Assembly: GCA_010909165.1 (NCBI GenBank)
Contig: VJWM01000240.1
Coordinates: 62,001-126,000, forward strand
Origin: Anthoceros angustus
Lineage: Eukaryota > Streptophyta > Anthocerotopsida > Anthocerotales > Anthocerotaceae
Length of the DNA stretch: 64,000 nt
Reading direction: 5' to 3'
In this document: in pieces, positions 43,851-54,211 of the stretch
How the letters are laid out: each line of letters starts with the position of its first letter
How positions within the stretch are numbered: position 1 is the stretch's first letter
Notes under the pieces: model-generated
Seen by the model: the letters and a program-made list of their open reading frames with translations, nothing else
What the model was told of the DNA's origin: nothing
Databases searched by the model: none
Position numbers and translations under genes: made by a program

Positions 43851-44032
43851 CACGACCCTTGCTCCTCAAGGGCGGGGTGTGGGTGACAAGTGGATCGGAG
43901 CGGACAAAAGAAGCTGGACAGCCAGCGAGGGTGTGTAGAACCCGGACCGGCTGGACCGCACGAACACGGATGTGAAGGTGCTGCAGCCCGGCCTTCATAG
44001 GAGTGCACGACCATAACACCTAATACGCGGTG

Positions 44033-45780
44033 CATGCAAATTTTGATGTGGCGGTCCGTGATCGGAGCGAGGCCCAACCAGGTCGAGGGGCACTAGCGAC
44101 AATCGCTTGAGATGGGTGCTTTACCCTACTAGAAGGGGCGAGTCGGCTCTGAACTACGTCCCCCATCGGACCCCAAGCGGGAGGCGGAGAAGGAGTTGGC
44201 CGAAATGGGCCAAGGAGGTTGAGGGTGCGATGGACCTAGGACTCTTGATTGAGGAGTGCTCGATCTCGACCAGCTCTAGCGGACAATTTGGTAGTCCTTA
44301 GTCGGACGGGGATGCACCCTCGGCGAGATTTGAGGGAGCTTCGACCATCGCGGTGGAGCTTCATCGGCCTCCCGAGATGCCCAAGCCGGTTGGTAAGATT
44401 AGGGGATGAGACGGCCCCGTGCGAGAACATGCCCATTGAAGCACCACCGGAGGCAGAGAATACGGGCCCTACGGGCCCACGAGAAGAAGCCATCCAAGGT
44501 GGACTCGGTTCGCCTATTACCACGCTGAGCTCTTGAAGGCCGTGAGCGTGGTGCACCAGTCGGCTGAAATGATAGGGCTCCCAGAAGAGTCGGAGGGAGC
44601 CGGAAGAGAAGAAGGGTTGGAGGAGAATGCGACAACAGGGAGCCTAGGTGCCCTGTTTGGAGATGAGAGCAGCAGCGAGGCGGAACCCTCGGCGGAAGGA
44701 CGGTAGCCGGGTGGTGAACCCCTAGTGGACCAAAAGGTATGCTCTCCGGACTCGGCATCCGGGTTGGGGGGCATAGAAGGGAGTGGTCCGGCAGAAGAGA
44801 GGGCGGGACTGGAGAATGGACCAATGGTGGGGGGTGTTGAGGTCCGGCCTCCGGAGTTGAGGATGAACTCAGAGGTCTGGCCTCCGGAGTTGAGGACAAA
44901 CCCAGAGGTCCGGCCTCCGGAGTTGAGGATGGACCTAGAGGTCCGGCCTTCGGAGTTCAGGCCGAATCTAGAGGTCCGGCCTCCGGAGTCACGAGGGGAT
45001 CCATTGGTGCCCCAAGAACAGGCCCAATAGCCTCGGGACTTGATCCCTTTCTAGACCGGGGTGGGGACCCCAAGGTGGGGGCAATGAAACTCCGGTGCAC
45101 TTGTCAGCAGAGCTAGAAGAAAACCTAGTGGTGATAACAATTGTCAGCGCACATCTGGTTAGGAGGCCCAACCAGGGTCGAGGGGGGGCCCAGGCCCTTG
45201 CAGGAATATTAATGTAGGGATCAAGGATAATCAGGCTGGGCGCCCCTCAGGCGCCAGGGTTGGGGATTAGGCTATCAAGCGCGGGGGTTAGCCGGAGTCA
45301 ACAACAGCCCTACCATCGTAGACGTAGGCAGCCACGCATAAGGGATCCGTCGTCCCTCGCACGTATATAAGTAGCTGGCAATAGGGCCATTCTTTGGGGA
45401 TGTAATAAAGGCACTACCTTAGAGGCAGTATAAGAGGGGGGTTGCCGCCCCCATGAGGTGATTTTCCTTTTGAGGTTGATACCGTGTTGTGTATTCTGAC
45501 TCTTGTGAGCCAAATGCTAATGCGAGGCCCGAGTCACCGAGTGGGTGGACTACTCGGAGGTCTATCCGGTTACGGTGACAAACCCCTAGCAGCGTGGAGG
45601 TGATTGCGGTCTTGAGGAACCCGACCCTTGCTCCTCAAGGGCGGGGTGTGGGTGACAAGTGGATCGGGCGGACAAAAAAAGAGGTGACCGGAGGGTGTGT
45701 AGAACCCGGTGGGGACCCGCCGACTGATGTGAAGGTGCTGCAGCCCGGCCTTCATAGGAGTGCACGACCATAACACGACA
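44033..45780 (+). mobile_element. Retroelement remnant B
   Basis: A second, shorter copy of remnant A: the same start phrase, one copy of the 550-bp body (from about 44511) and an LTR-like end (45205-45600, TATA at about 45363, AATAAA at about 45402). Compared with A, its 5' part has many 1-10 base deletions that break every frame, while its LTR-like core is nearly unchanged. It is non-coding. Confidence 0.6.
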
Positions 45781-46318
45781 GACCGCAGAGTGCAAGCGCA
45801 AGCGACGAGAGAGGAGTGGAAGGGAAGAGCCCCGCACGGGGGTGAATACGAGGACGTGTACGAGTCCTTAAATGTTCGGCCATATTGGGCATGTATGGTA
45901 GTGTTGGTTATGGAACATAAAGGAAGGTGAGCGGAGGGTGCAAAGTAGAAGATTTGGGCGGTGGTACGGTTGGACCCGAGGCCGTAGCCTCCGGCGTTGA
46001 TGTTACAAAGGGTAGGCTGCACCCCAGTTCGATCTGTCGGAAGGGTTGGACGGTACCTTAGGCATCGATACTGGCACCACGCCCGCGTAGCTCGGCGATC
46101 GCCGGGGGGTCGCGCCCGGGGGTCACGTTGTGCCCGTGGCTCACTTTCCACTCCCGCAAGTGGAGGCCTGCCGGTGGCGCAGAGCAACAATAGTGGCCGG
46201 ACTAGTGGGATTACAAGAAGGGTGAGGTCCGCCACCCACCCTCGCAACCAAGTGGGTCGGGCGATATGGATCGGGTAACGATAGCAGCCTAGATTAATTA
46301 GGGACCCAGGGTAGGGAA
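45781..46318. other. GC-rich flank of the 68-bp array
   Basis: No intact frame. It may be further retroelement sequence. It ends at 'agggaaacagtaagtaaa', the first unit of the array. Confidence 0.3.
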
Positions 46319-46724
46319 ACAGTAAGTAAACGAAGCGAACCATTCCCTTGGGATCGAACCCCATACTACACGACACGGGATTAGTGACAGTAAGTAAACG
46401 GAGCGAACCATTCCCTTGAGATCGAACCCCATACTACACGACACGGGATTAGTGACAGTAAGTAAATGGAGCGAACCATTCCCTTCGGATCGAACCCCAT
46501 ACTACACGACACGGGATTAGTGATGAAGTAAGCGAGCGAACCATTCCCTTGAGATCGAACCCCATACTACACGACACGGGATTAGTGACAGTAAGTAAAT
46601 GGAGCGAACCATTCCCTTCGGATCGAACCCCATACTACACGACACGGGATTAGTGACAGTAAGTAAACAGAGTGAACCATTCCCTTGGGATCGAACCCCA
46701 TACTACACGACATGGGATTAGTGT
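46319..46724 (-). repeat. 68-bp tandem array, six units, each with a B-box-like motif
   Basis: Units start at about 46319, 46387, 46455, 46523, 46588 and 46656; five are 68 bp and one is 65 bp. Units differ at a few positions. Read on the minus strand each unit carries GGTTCGATCC, a perfect match to the Pol III B-box consensus GGTTCGANNCC. No convincing A box is seen in the unit. A related single copy lies near 3600-3620. Confidence 0.9.
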
Positions 46725-47665
46725 ACGCCCGGCTGGTCCTCTAGTGAAAGTACGTCCACACCTCCTCCAAGGGTGCCCCGATTAGTAGCAGAGCGAAGGG
46801 AATTTCCTCCCAAATCTCCCTCGGTGGTGAGGGAGTTCATTCCAGCCGGGTGGTATCCAGCATATATACCCTCCAAGTCATCCTGCTCTGACCTCCGCCC
46901 GTCCCTTGCATCCGTTGCTGCCTTGGTGTTGTCCCCTTATTCTTCCTCCTCCCTTCCGGCCATGGGTAGGTGGGTCAGCCCCCGCCGGAGCGCGCATTCC
47001 TCCTCACGTTCTTTGAGGAGGTTGTGGTGCCCCCCGACATGTAGGATGAAGGGGGATAGCCCCGACGGAGGGGGTTGCTCCTGGTGCAGCTTCTGCGCCT
47101 CCTGTTCCACCCGAGCGAAAATGATATGACCTCAGTCCGCCCGCTTGCCCCTCATGAGTGCATGCAGAAACAGCACGACATTGTCCCCCAGCTGGTCCAC
47201 CTTGGTCAGTATGTGCCAGCGGACCATAACCTTTGCAATGGCCTTGACCCTTCGGTCCTTCAAGTCTGACATCGACCATCCATTGGAGGACCTCTACGCG
47301 TCCACTCTCAGGAGCACTGTCTTGGCAGCCTCTAGCTTCTTCTTGCCCCAAAGCGGTTTGGGCACTACTTCTCCTATCTCCTCCACTGGGCAATCGTATA
47401 CCGACCAGAGCGCTTCTACCATCCAGCGCCTGGGTTCCTCCCGTAGGCTCTTGGAGCGGACAACCTTGTTCGGCGCTGCCAGTAGCTTCTGGGCATACTC
47501 CTGGACCAACGCCACACTATTGTAGGTCCATACCGCCTGAAATACATCAAGGCGGCACTCCTGCACAAGTTCTCCCGCTTCCTCCAGCCATGGCCTGAAG
47601 TCCGGGTAGCGCTTGGTGGTGATGTTCTTCTCCACCATTGTCCAAGGTGTAAGGGCTTCCGCCAT
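46725..47665 (-). pseudogene. Gag-like retroelement relic
   Basis: From the ATG at 47665 a 123-residue frame runs to 47294 (MAEALTPWTMVEKNITTKRY, then FRPWLEEAGELVQECRLDVF and GKKKLEAAKTVLLRVDA). Further coding-like text continues leftward to about 46800 in other frames (for example VISFSLGWNRRR-type text near 47110), so the reading frame is shifted at least twice. The composition and the position next to retroelement arrays suggest a gag protein. No zinc knuckle or protease is visible. Confidence 0.4.
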
Positions 47666-47905
47666 CGTCTTCTTCGGCCCGAGTCGCGTGTCGCTCGGAG
47701 AGAAGCCCTCGCGCTGTCACTCCTCCTTCTTGCTGAGTAGTTTTCTAATCGAAAATGAAACGATTTAACCAATTAATACAAGTCAAGTGAAAAGAAAGCC
47801 TTCAACTCAATTAGGCTATAATAGTTTTTAGTTATAGTAATATAAAAAATAACAAAGAACGTTTTACCTACTTTTAACAAAGCAAGCCCTTATCAAAATA
47901 TAGAT
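47666..47905. other. AT-rich spacer
   Basis: No gene seen. It adjoins the plastid-derived tRNA relic. Confidence 0.35.
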
Positions 47906-47981
47906 CTCCTCAGGTGGGATTTGATGAGGTCAGATCACAATCGGTTAACTGCCGACCGCTCTACCACTGAGCTACTGAGGC
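47906..47981 (-). pseudogene. Plastid-type tRNA-Asn(GUU) relic
   Basis: Read on the minus strand, the segment from 47981 carries 'cctcagtagctcagtggtag' and 'agcggtcggcagttaaccga', matching the acceptor, D-arm and anticodon arm of chloroplast trnN with anticodon GTT. The 3' acceptor 'ctgagga' pairs with 'cctcag' except at the first pair. The variable and T-arm region is degenerate (no TTCGA loop). It is a decayed nuclear copy of plastid DNA, or possibly a copy that passed through mitochondrial DNA. Confidence 0.85.
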
Positions 47982-48775
47982 AATCAGAGGTTACATTAGT
48001 AGATCTAGATATAGGGACGAAAGGGGGCTCTTAACCGAAGAGCTAGTGTCGCACAAGGTAAGCACTTGAATTCGTATTAGCACTTCCTCAACCAACAGCC
48101 AAGCAAACAAATCTAATACGCAGATATATAGGTGCAAACCAATATGATCTATGATCTCGTGTGCGTACGCTAGATAGGCCGTGCTAGGCTTAGTGTGATG
48201 CTAGGCGATGCTGTAACAACAGGAGGGAGTAGCTCGCACATCGTGGCACAAACACACTCTCCCCACGAGAACAATCGCTCTCGGAGTCATAGCTTTGGCC
48301 TCCTCACAACACCCTTGCATTGCATATCTAGAGGACAAGCTATGATCTGAGCTTGTCCTCAATGGAAGGGTCTATATATACTAGACCCTGGCATCGGCAC
48401 ATTCCTAAGATATCCTATTGGCATCAGCATGTGCCAGAAATATCCTAAGAATACACTATAATATGCAAGGAATATGCCAAAGCATATTACTTTGAGCTTA
48501 TCCACTTAGCTATTGTATCCTAAGAATACACTATAATATGCAAGGAATATGCCAAAGCATATTACTTGAGCTTATCCACTTAGCTATTGCTAACCATGTT
48601 TAATTAACACTAACCATGCTTAATTAACATAACACTTTAGATTAATTAATACTAATTACTTTCTTAAAGATAAGTAATTAGATTAATTAATGCTAATCAA
48701 ACACTAAACCCAAGTGCAGAGATTAGTACCACACGGCATGACACTAGATTAACCAGGCGGCGGTGTCTACATGCC
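47982..48775. other. AT-rich spacer with a local duplication
   Basis: A block of about 70 bp ('tcctaagaatacactataat' to 'tccacttagctattg') occurs twice in tandem at about 48440-48590, followed by 'taaccatgtttaattaacac' and its near repeat. No gene is seen, and no further plastid genes flank the trnN relic. Confidence 0.6.
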
Positions 48776-48794
48776 CACTCCGTGAGGTGGATGG

Positions 48795-49030
48795 TGTGTC
48801 CTGGAGCTTCAATGCACTGTGGTGATGGTGCCTCAGCGGCATGTGTCCTGGAGCTTCAATGCACTGTGGTGATGGTGCCTCAGCGGCATGTGTCCTGGAG
48901 CTTCAATGCACTGTGGTGATGGTGCCTCAGCGGCATGTGTCCTGGAGCTTCAATGCACTGTGGTGATGGTGCCTCAGCGGCATGTGTCCTGGAGCTTCAA
49001 TGCACTGTGGTGATGGTGCCTCAGCGGCAG
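48795..49030. repeat. 47-bp tandem array, five units
   Basis: The unit starting 'gtgtcctggagcttcaatgc' and ending 'ggtgcctcagcggcat' is repeated at 48795, 48843, 48890, 48937 and 48984 with almost no differences. It is non-coding, and open frames crossing it are caused by the array. Confidence 0.92.
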
Positions 49031-49862
49031 AAGAGTGAGCGCCAAAGAGCAAGGTGTTGAAGCACAAGGGAGTGAAAAAACTGCCAAGATACGAAAGTTG
49101 GGTGACGCTTCCTTTTCCGAGATGCAGCGCAGTGAGCGTAATCGCTGCGCGGGAACGTGTCATTTTGCGTCCAGTAACATCCGTCCACCTGCATCTCGTA
49201 CTGCACTTTCTCGCCCTACCGTCGCCTGGCACCTGTCCCTGGGTCATTAACGCCGCCCTAAACTACTTATAACGGCTTCTTGCCAGACTGTGGCCTTGAC
49301 CGTTTGCATGTCGGGCAGGCCCCCCACTGTCGTCCACATATCCATCCTTCCTTACTTACGGTCCATGCCTCCGGACTTGCCTTTCTCGCGGCCACTGGAC
49401 CTCCTCCGGACTTACTCCAGTTTGTTCCCCAACGGAGTCGCGCCGGCGAGTTTGGCCCAAAAGGGCCTTATTGTCCAAGCTTCCCCCTATTTAGCATACC
49501 AAACTTCGAACAAATAAAATAAAACCACTATGAAACCAACTCGGGGGAGGTCAAAGCATAACGTCTCTCCTCTACAAGAGGGCACCCCCTAAGGGATTCC
49601 CTTGCCTCATGCCGATCGCCAAGTCCAGCATAGTATCCCCTTTCTTAGATGGTCCGTGCTCAAAGTAGAGGTAGACGGGAAACCATAGAAAGAGTGCTAG
49701 CGGATGAAAGGAATAAGACTTGCTAGGTGCCTACCTGCATCCTTGAGGTCTATGAAAATTGCTGTCCTAAAAAGCGTGTTGATAGCGTTGTCGACGTCGA
49801 CCTTGTTGGCAACCCAATCTTGATGTGACTCTAGAACCGCTGTGATACCAAATGCGGCCGAC
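49031..49862. other. Gene-free stretch
   Basis: A mix of GC-rich and neutral sequence with short, overlapping frames on both strands. Nothing is recognised. Confidence 0.35.
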
Positions 49863-50788
49863 TCATAACCCCCCCCCGACTAGCAATTTCAAATTGGTGG
49901 AGGCAAATTGGCCTGGAACAGCTCCCGAAGCTGGAAGGGTGTCCCCATCTTCCTCCACATTGCGGCATTCGGGTGGAAGGGTGTCTGCATCTTCCTCCAC
50001 ATGTTTATCATGGGAAAGATCATAGACTGTCCTAGACATACCACCCAAAGAAAGCCGTGGGGCAAGTGTAAGAGCCCTACCGAAGATCCCCTTGTCAAGA
50101 CAAAAAGACTCCTCCAGCACATAATCCAGGGTATCCTGTGGAATGAGGTCATCTCGGGCTGAATGAAGGGCACGGAGCACAGAGATGGTGTCCTCGGAGG
50201 CTGGCGCCACTAGCTCCGGGCAAAGTGCCCAGGCAACCCTGAAGTATTCCCCTGCATGGCCTAGCAAGAGACACCTCTTGAGCCGCGTCTTGGCGAGGTC
50301 CTGACAGACCTGATCCACCTTGGCAGCTTGTAGCCTAGATCTCGCTACGTGCCCCCCTCCTCCTGCAGAGCTTCCCAGTCCTCGGCTCGGAATCGATGGA
50401 GACGAGATGCCACCTCCCTATGACCGGAAGAACCAACCCTGGAGCGACGAAGACACCACCGTAGAAGAAAAAGGAACAAAGTCCATGCTGCCTCGTTACC
50501 GGGGTCCAGCGCAAGGCGATCCAGAGGGAGCCGGTAGGCAAGGCAAACGTTGTTATGCAGGCGCCTCGGGAGACGCCGAAAAAGGTGGGTCCCGGAAAGC
50601 GCACTTCGAACAGGGTGAACAGATGATCCAATTGCATTCGCAACTACTGCTAGGATCTGGGGTCGGGCGGAGGAAAGCATCCAAACTTGGAGCCAAATGT
50701 ACAACCCACTTGAAAAAGCAAGCCTCACCTGAGCCTCCCAGGTGGTTCGGTTGAAGTCCTTGTGTTTGTGCCCAATGTGACATTTCAC
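49863..50788 (-). pseudogene. N-terminal part of a reverse-transcriptase element protein
   Basis: Leftward frames give an N-terminal segment with CHIGHKHKDFNRTTWEAQV, then LPLDRLALDPGNEAAWTLFL, LRWCLRR, GHREVASRLHRFRAEDW and, in a shifted frame, AKTRLKRCLLLGHAGEYF, LCPELVAPASEDTISVLRAL, SARDDLIPQ. This matches the pattern preceding the RT domain in retroelement proteins of plants and green algae ('P.N..AW..L..F.R..L', 'GAY..A...L...G.A', 'L..LHP'). The RT domain itself is absent. It fits as the other end of the element whose tail occurs at 27339-27719. Frameshifts make it non-functional. Confidence 0.5.
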
Positions 50789-52050
50789 CTCTTTGACCCC
50801 ACAACACCGCTCAGCGTAGACTGGGCAGGGGGTGTCCTTGATTGCGGCTGAAGGAGTGGACTACACTATAGGGGAGAGCGCAGGAACAAACGAGAATGGC
50901 ACGATTCAGGGAACCACTTGTGGACGACTGTCCAAGGGTGTCATGGTCGAGGGGGCACTGGGTGCCAAGGACCCCGAGAACCCGAACCAAGTAAGAGGAG
51001 GGTCGAAGGAGCAAGAGACCCCGAACCAAGTAAGAGGAGGGTCGAAGGAGCAAGAGACCCCGAACCGAGGTCTCTACATATCTAAATGGTTGCACATGCT
51101 TGTCCGTTGTACCGTTTAACGAAAAAAATAGCTAAAAAATGTGCAATGTGGCATGTCCTGCAAGCATGTGTTCAGCGGAATATTTAGCGTGGGAGCTCTT
51201 GTTGATGAATCGTCAGTAGCATCCCATGGAGGCAGTACTGTGCAGATTCATCATAAGTTGGCGACTTTGTGTAAAGTTTCCGGCAAAGTCACAGGTGGGT
51301 CCGACGGATATGTCTGAGGGTGGGCCGGGCCTCGCTTAGGGATCGTATCATCCACCCACGTTTCCTCAAGCCGGTAGTCGCAAAGACCATGATCCTACGA
51401 CAAGTTGCGGATTTGCACATGGCAGCGGCCTCTCGCAGATGTGGATGACATTTCGTCTGAGAGCGAGTTTTCCGCTGTCCCCTGAGATAGAAAACAGAAC
51501 GTCTGGACAAGAGGGTTGCATGATGCATCCCTTGTTTTACCCCGACCGTGCCATGGCTCCACAAAGCACGGCGAGCGAAAGGCCACCGTACCCGAGCTGG
51601 ACCACACAATTGTTCCCTCCATCACCACGCCATGTTCTTTTAGTGCCGACTGTGGAGCACACTTGCAGGCCTGGCTGCGGGAAGTACTCTCACTCGAGGA
51701 TGGACAGTTCCCAATGCCCACAACACAGCACCATGAATGGCCCTGGTCTACAGTAGCCTGATATGAGAGGGGGGTCTCACGTGTGGGAGGATATCACGTC
51801 ACCCAACAGCCTTGCCATGTACATACATCCTCTGGATGTAGCTGTTGCATACAGCAGGCTCAGCTGATGAGGGTGGTGCATGCAATCAGTTGACGCAACA
51901 GCTGCTGCTGAGCAGTGGAAGGAGAAGGAAAAGGAAGAGGAAGAGGAAAAGCCCACACCCTGATGAAGGAGAATCAAAAGCATCACCACCATCAGCAGCT
52001 GGAGTTGGAGCAGGAGCAGGAGCTGGAGGTAAAGTCGGAGTGTGGGTGCA
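50789..52050. other. Upstream region of the first coiled-coil RING gene
   Basis: A 36-bp direct repeat ('cgaaccaagtaagaggaggg') sits near 50990-51065. Further on, to 51780, there are only short frames. The last 250 bases likely contain the leader of the RING gene and include a purine-rich run near 51915-51950. Confidence 0.4.
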
Positions 52051-53469
52051 ATGTGCGATAGTCTGTTGCAGCCTGCGAGACATGGCAGGGACTGGTGTGT
52101 GATAGAGGATGCGATGGAGGGAGAGGTGGGAGAGAGCCTGGGGGAGCAGCTGGAGCCCTTCCAGCCGGGGGCTGGAGGGAGCGGGAGGATGGAGTGGGGG
52201 GATCATGGGACCAGGAGGCAGAGGCAGTGGGTGTCGCAGAATTCGAGGAACGGGGGTGTTGGGTTGGCTCAGGCTCCCTGGAAGGCCCGGGGAGGATCGA
52301 GAGCGGGGCATGGATTGCAGCGGGAGAGGGAGAGCTCGAGCTCGGCCCTGCCCGGGCCGGCGGAGGAGGTATTTGGGAGCTCGGACGAGGAGGAGATGGA
52401 AGGGGCGGAGTGGCTGGAGGAGGGGAGGGTGGGAAGGCCCGGGAGGCTGTGGGCTCCGCTCTCGCAGGGTGAGGGATCTTTGGAGCAAGCGGTGCAGCGG
52501 GGGCCGTACTGGGACCTCTCCTTCGACAAGCGATTGCAGGCGAGAGTGTATCGGTTCCAGATGTGTTGCAAGCGGCTGCGGGAGGTGATCGGCAGCGCGG
52601 ATGCTTCGCGGTCCCGGGGCGTGCTGGACACCATCGAGAGGGTGCAGAATGAGAGCGCCCAGATGGCGATATTCATGGAGGGGAGGGCGGCGATTGTGGC
52701 CAAGGCCAGATCGATGAGGAGCGGGAGCGGAGATGGAGAAGGTGCGGAGAAGGAGGGGGATGTTGGTTGTGGAGGTGGAGGTGGGGAGAAGAGTACCTCA
52801 CTGGCGCAGATGAGGGTGGCGGAGATGGAGCACGAGGAGAAGGTGATGAGGAAGTTGCTGTCGGAGAAGGATAGGGCTATTGCTTTCGCCACTTCGGAGA
52901 TGAGGAAGATGCAGGCTGAGAGGCATAAGCTGGAGGCGGAGATGAAGAAGGTGCAGTGCGAGAAGGACAGGGCGACTGCGCTGGCCAATATCGAGATGAG
53001 GAAGATGCAGGCTGAGAGGGATAGGGTTGAAGGGGAGGTGAGGAAGCTGCAGGCTGAGAAGGAGAGGGTGGAGGAGGAGGCGAGTGCCAGGGTGAAGGAG
53101 CTGGAGGATGAGAGGGATAAGATGGAGGCGGAGGCGGAGGCGAATGTTAAAAAATGGGAGGCTGAGAAGAAGATCATGGTGTCGGATGCCATGGCTGCGC
53201 TCAAGGTTGTGCAGGCTAAGGCGCAGGTGGAGATTGAGCAGGCCGTGCGTGTGAAGAACGAGCTCAGAGCGAAGCTGGAGGTTGAAGTGGCTGCAAGGGG
53301 GCAGGAGCTGGCTTGCAAAATATGCTTTTCGGCTCCCAGGAATGTGGTGTTGCTACCTTGCTTCCATGGCCATTACTGCTCCTTGTGCATTGATACACAT
53401 CGGAGGAAAAGCGCCACGTGTCCTGTTTGTAGGACTTACATCAGTGGAACAGTCCCCTATACAGCTTGA
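52051..53469 (+). CDS. Coiled-coil protein with C-terminal RING finger, copy 1
   Basis: A single open frame of 472 residues from the ATG at 52051; the ATG at 52114 (MEGEVGESLGEQ) is an equally likely start. The N-terminal half is Gly/Glu/Trp-rich and disordered in appearance. Around residues 155-205 is a compact helical segment (SFDKRLQARVYRFQMCCKRL). From about residue 255 to 415 a long coiled coil runs, with RKMQAERHKLEAEMKKVQCE-like heptads repeated. The last 51 residues are a RING of the IAP/BOI spacing, CKIC, then LLPCFHGHYCSLC and CPVC, ending in TVPYTA. It is a likely E3 ubiquitin ligase that oligomerises through the coil. It is paralogous to the neighbour at 54212, sharing the same C-terminal architecture. 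Confidence 0.78.
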   Translation: MCDSLLQPARHGRDWCVIEDAMEGEVGESLGEQLEPFQPGAGGSGRMEWGDHGTRRQRQWVSQNSRNGGVGLAQAPWKARGGSRAGHGLQRERESSSSALPGPAEEVFGSSDEEEMEGAEWLEEGRVGRPGRLWAPLSQGEGSLEQAVQRGPYWDLSFDKRLQARVYRFQMCCKRLREVIGSADASRSRGVLDTIERVQNESAQMAIFMEGRAAIVAKARSMRSGSGDGEGAEKEGDVGCGGGGGEKSTSLAQMRVAEMEHEEKVMRKLLSEKDRAIAFATSEMRKMQAERHKLEAEMKKVQCEKDRATALANIEMRKMQAERDRVEGEVRKLQAEKERVEEEASARVKELEDERDKMEAEAEANVKKWEAEKKIMVSDAMAALKVVQAKAQVEIEQAVRVKNELRAKLEVEVAARGQELACKICFSAPRNVVLLPCFHGHYCSLCIDTHRRKSATCPVCRTYISGTVPYTA

Positions 53470-54211
53470 GCCTACCGTCTCCGAGATGCTAGCTCACCTT
53501 TGACCAGACCCATCTCTTGAGAAGGTTGCATCCGGCCACTGACTGATCTCCTGATGCCAACATCCTTCTGGCTTCTACTGTACGGACCATGGCAGACACT
53601 TGAGGCAGGTTGCCGATGATCCTTTCTGCAATAATGGCTCAAAATCCTCTGCTGGAAGGGGTAGGGGGGAACAAACACCGCCTTGGAGCTCAGAGTAGCT
53701 GCCATGGCAGCTGCTCCTGCCTTTGAGAAGGCTGAGGTTGTTCTCTCTTGCCAGGAATGTGCTGTCGAAGAACCCATGTTCGGCATGATGTTGATGTTCT
53801 GCCATGCTCTCGATATGAAAGTAAAATCTGTTCCACTGTTCCATCTTCCACACAGGTTTGTCGCTGGAATCTTGTCCTGTCCTCCCCATTTCACCGTCTT
53901 CTGCAGTGTCCTCAGCCCGTAAATCAACCAACTTCCTTGAGCAGACTGTGAGGACGGGAACACCGGCAGGCATTGTATGTGTTCGAACTTCTCTGCCGCC
54001 GGCCGTCACGACGTTAACAAGAGTATGTCCATAAGTATCAGCACGTCGTCAGCAGTCGTGACTGGAATGTGTCGACGGCTTTAGGTTGTACCGGCAATGC
54101 TGCAATCCGCTGGCGCGTGTTGCATTCTGTCCGTCCTGTGGCGGGCAGGCAATGTGGCTGCTCGGGGGATGCACAGCCAGGTGCTGGGGTTGTGTCTGAT
54201 CCACAACAGCT
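53470..54211. other. Spacer between the two RING genes
   Basis: 742 bp holding the 3' end of the first gene and the promoter of the second. The short frames on both strands have no supporting features. Confidence 0.4.

Noticed and set aside
46319-46724. CRISPR-like regular array
   Set aside because: Units are contiguous full repeats without unique spacers, there are no cas genes, and the genome is a plant.
52269-53318. Ser/Leu-rich minus-strand frames opposite both coiled-coil RING genes (also 54346-55366)
   Set aside because: They mirror the Glu/Lys/Met heptads of the real genes and show no domain.
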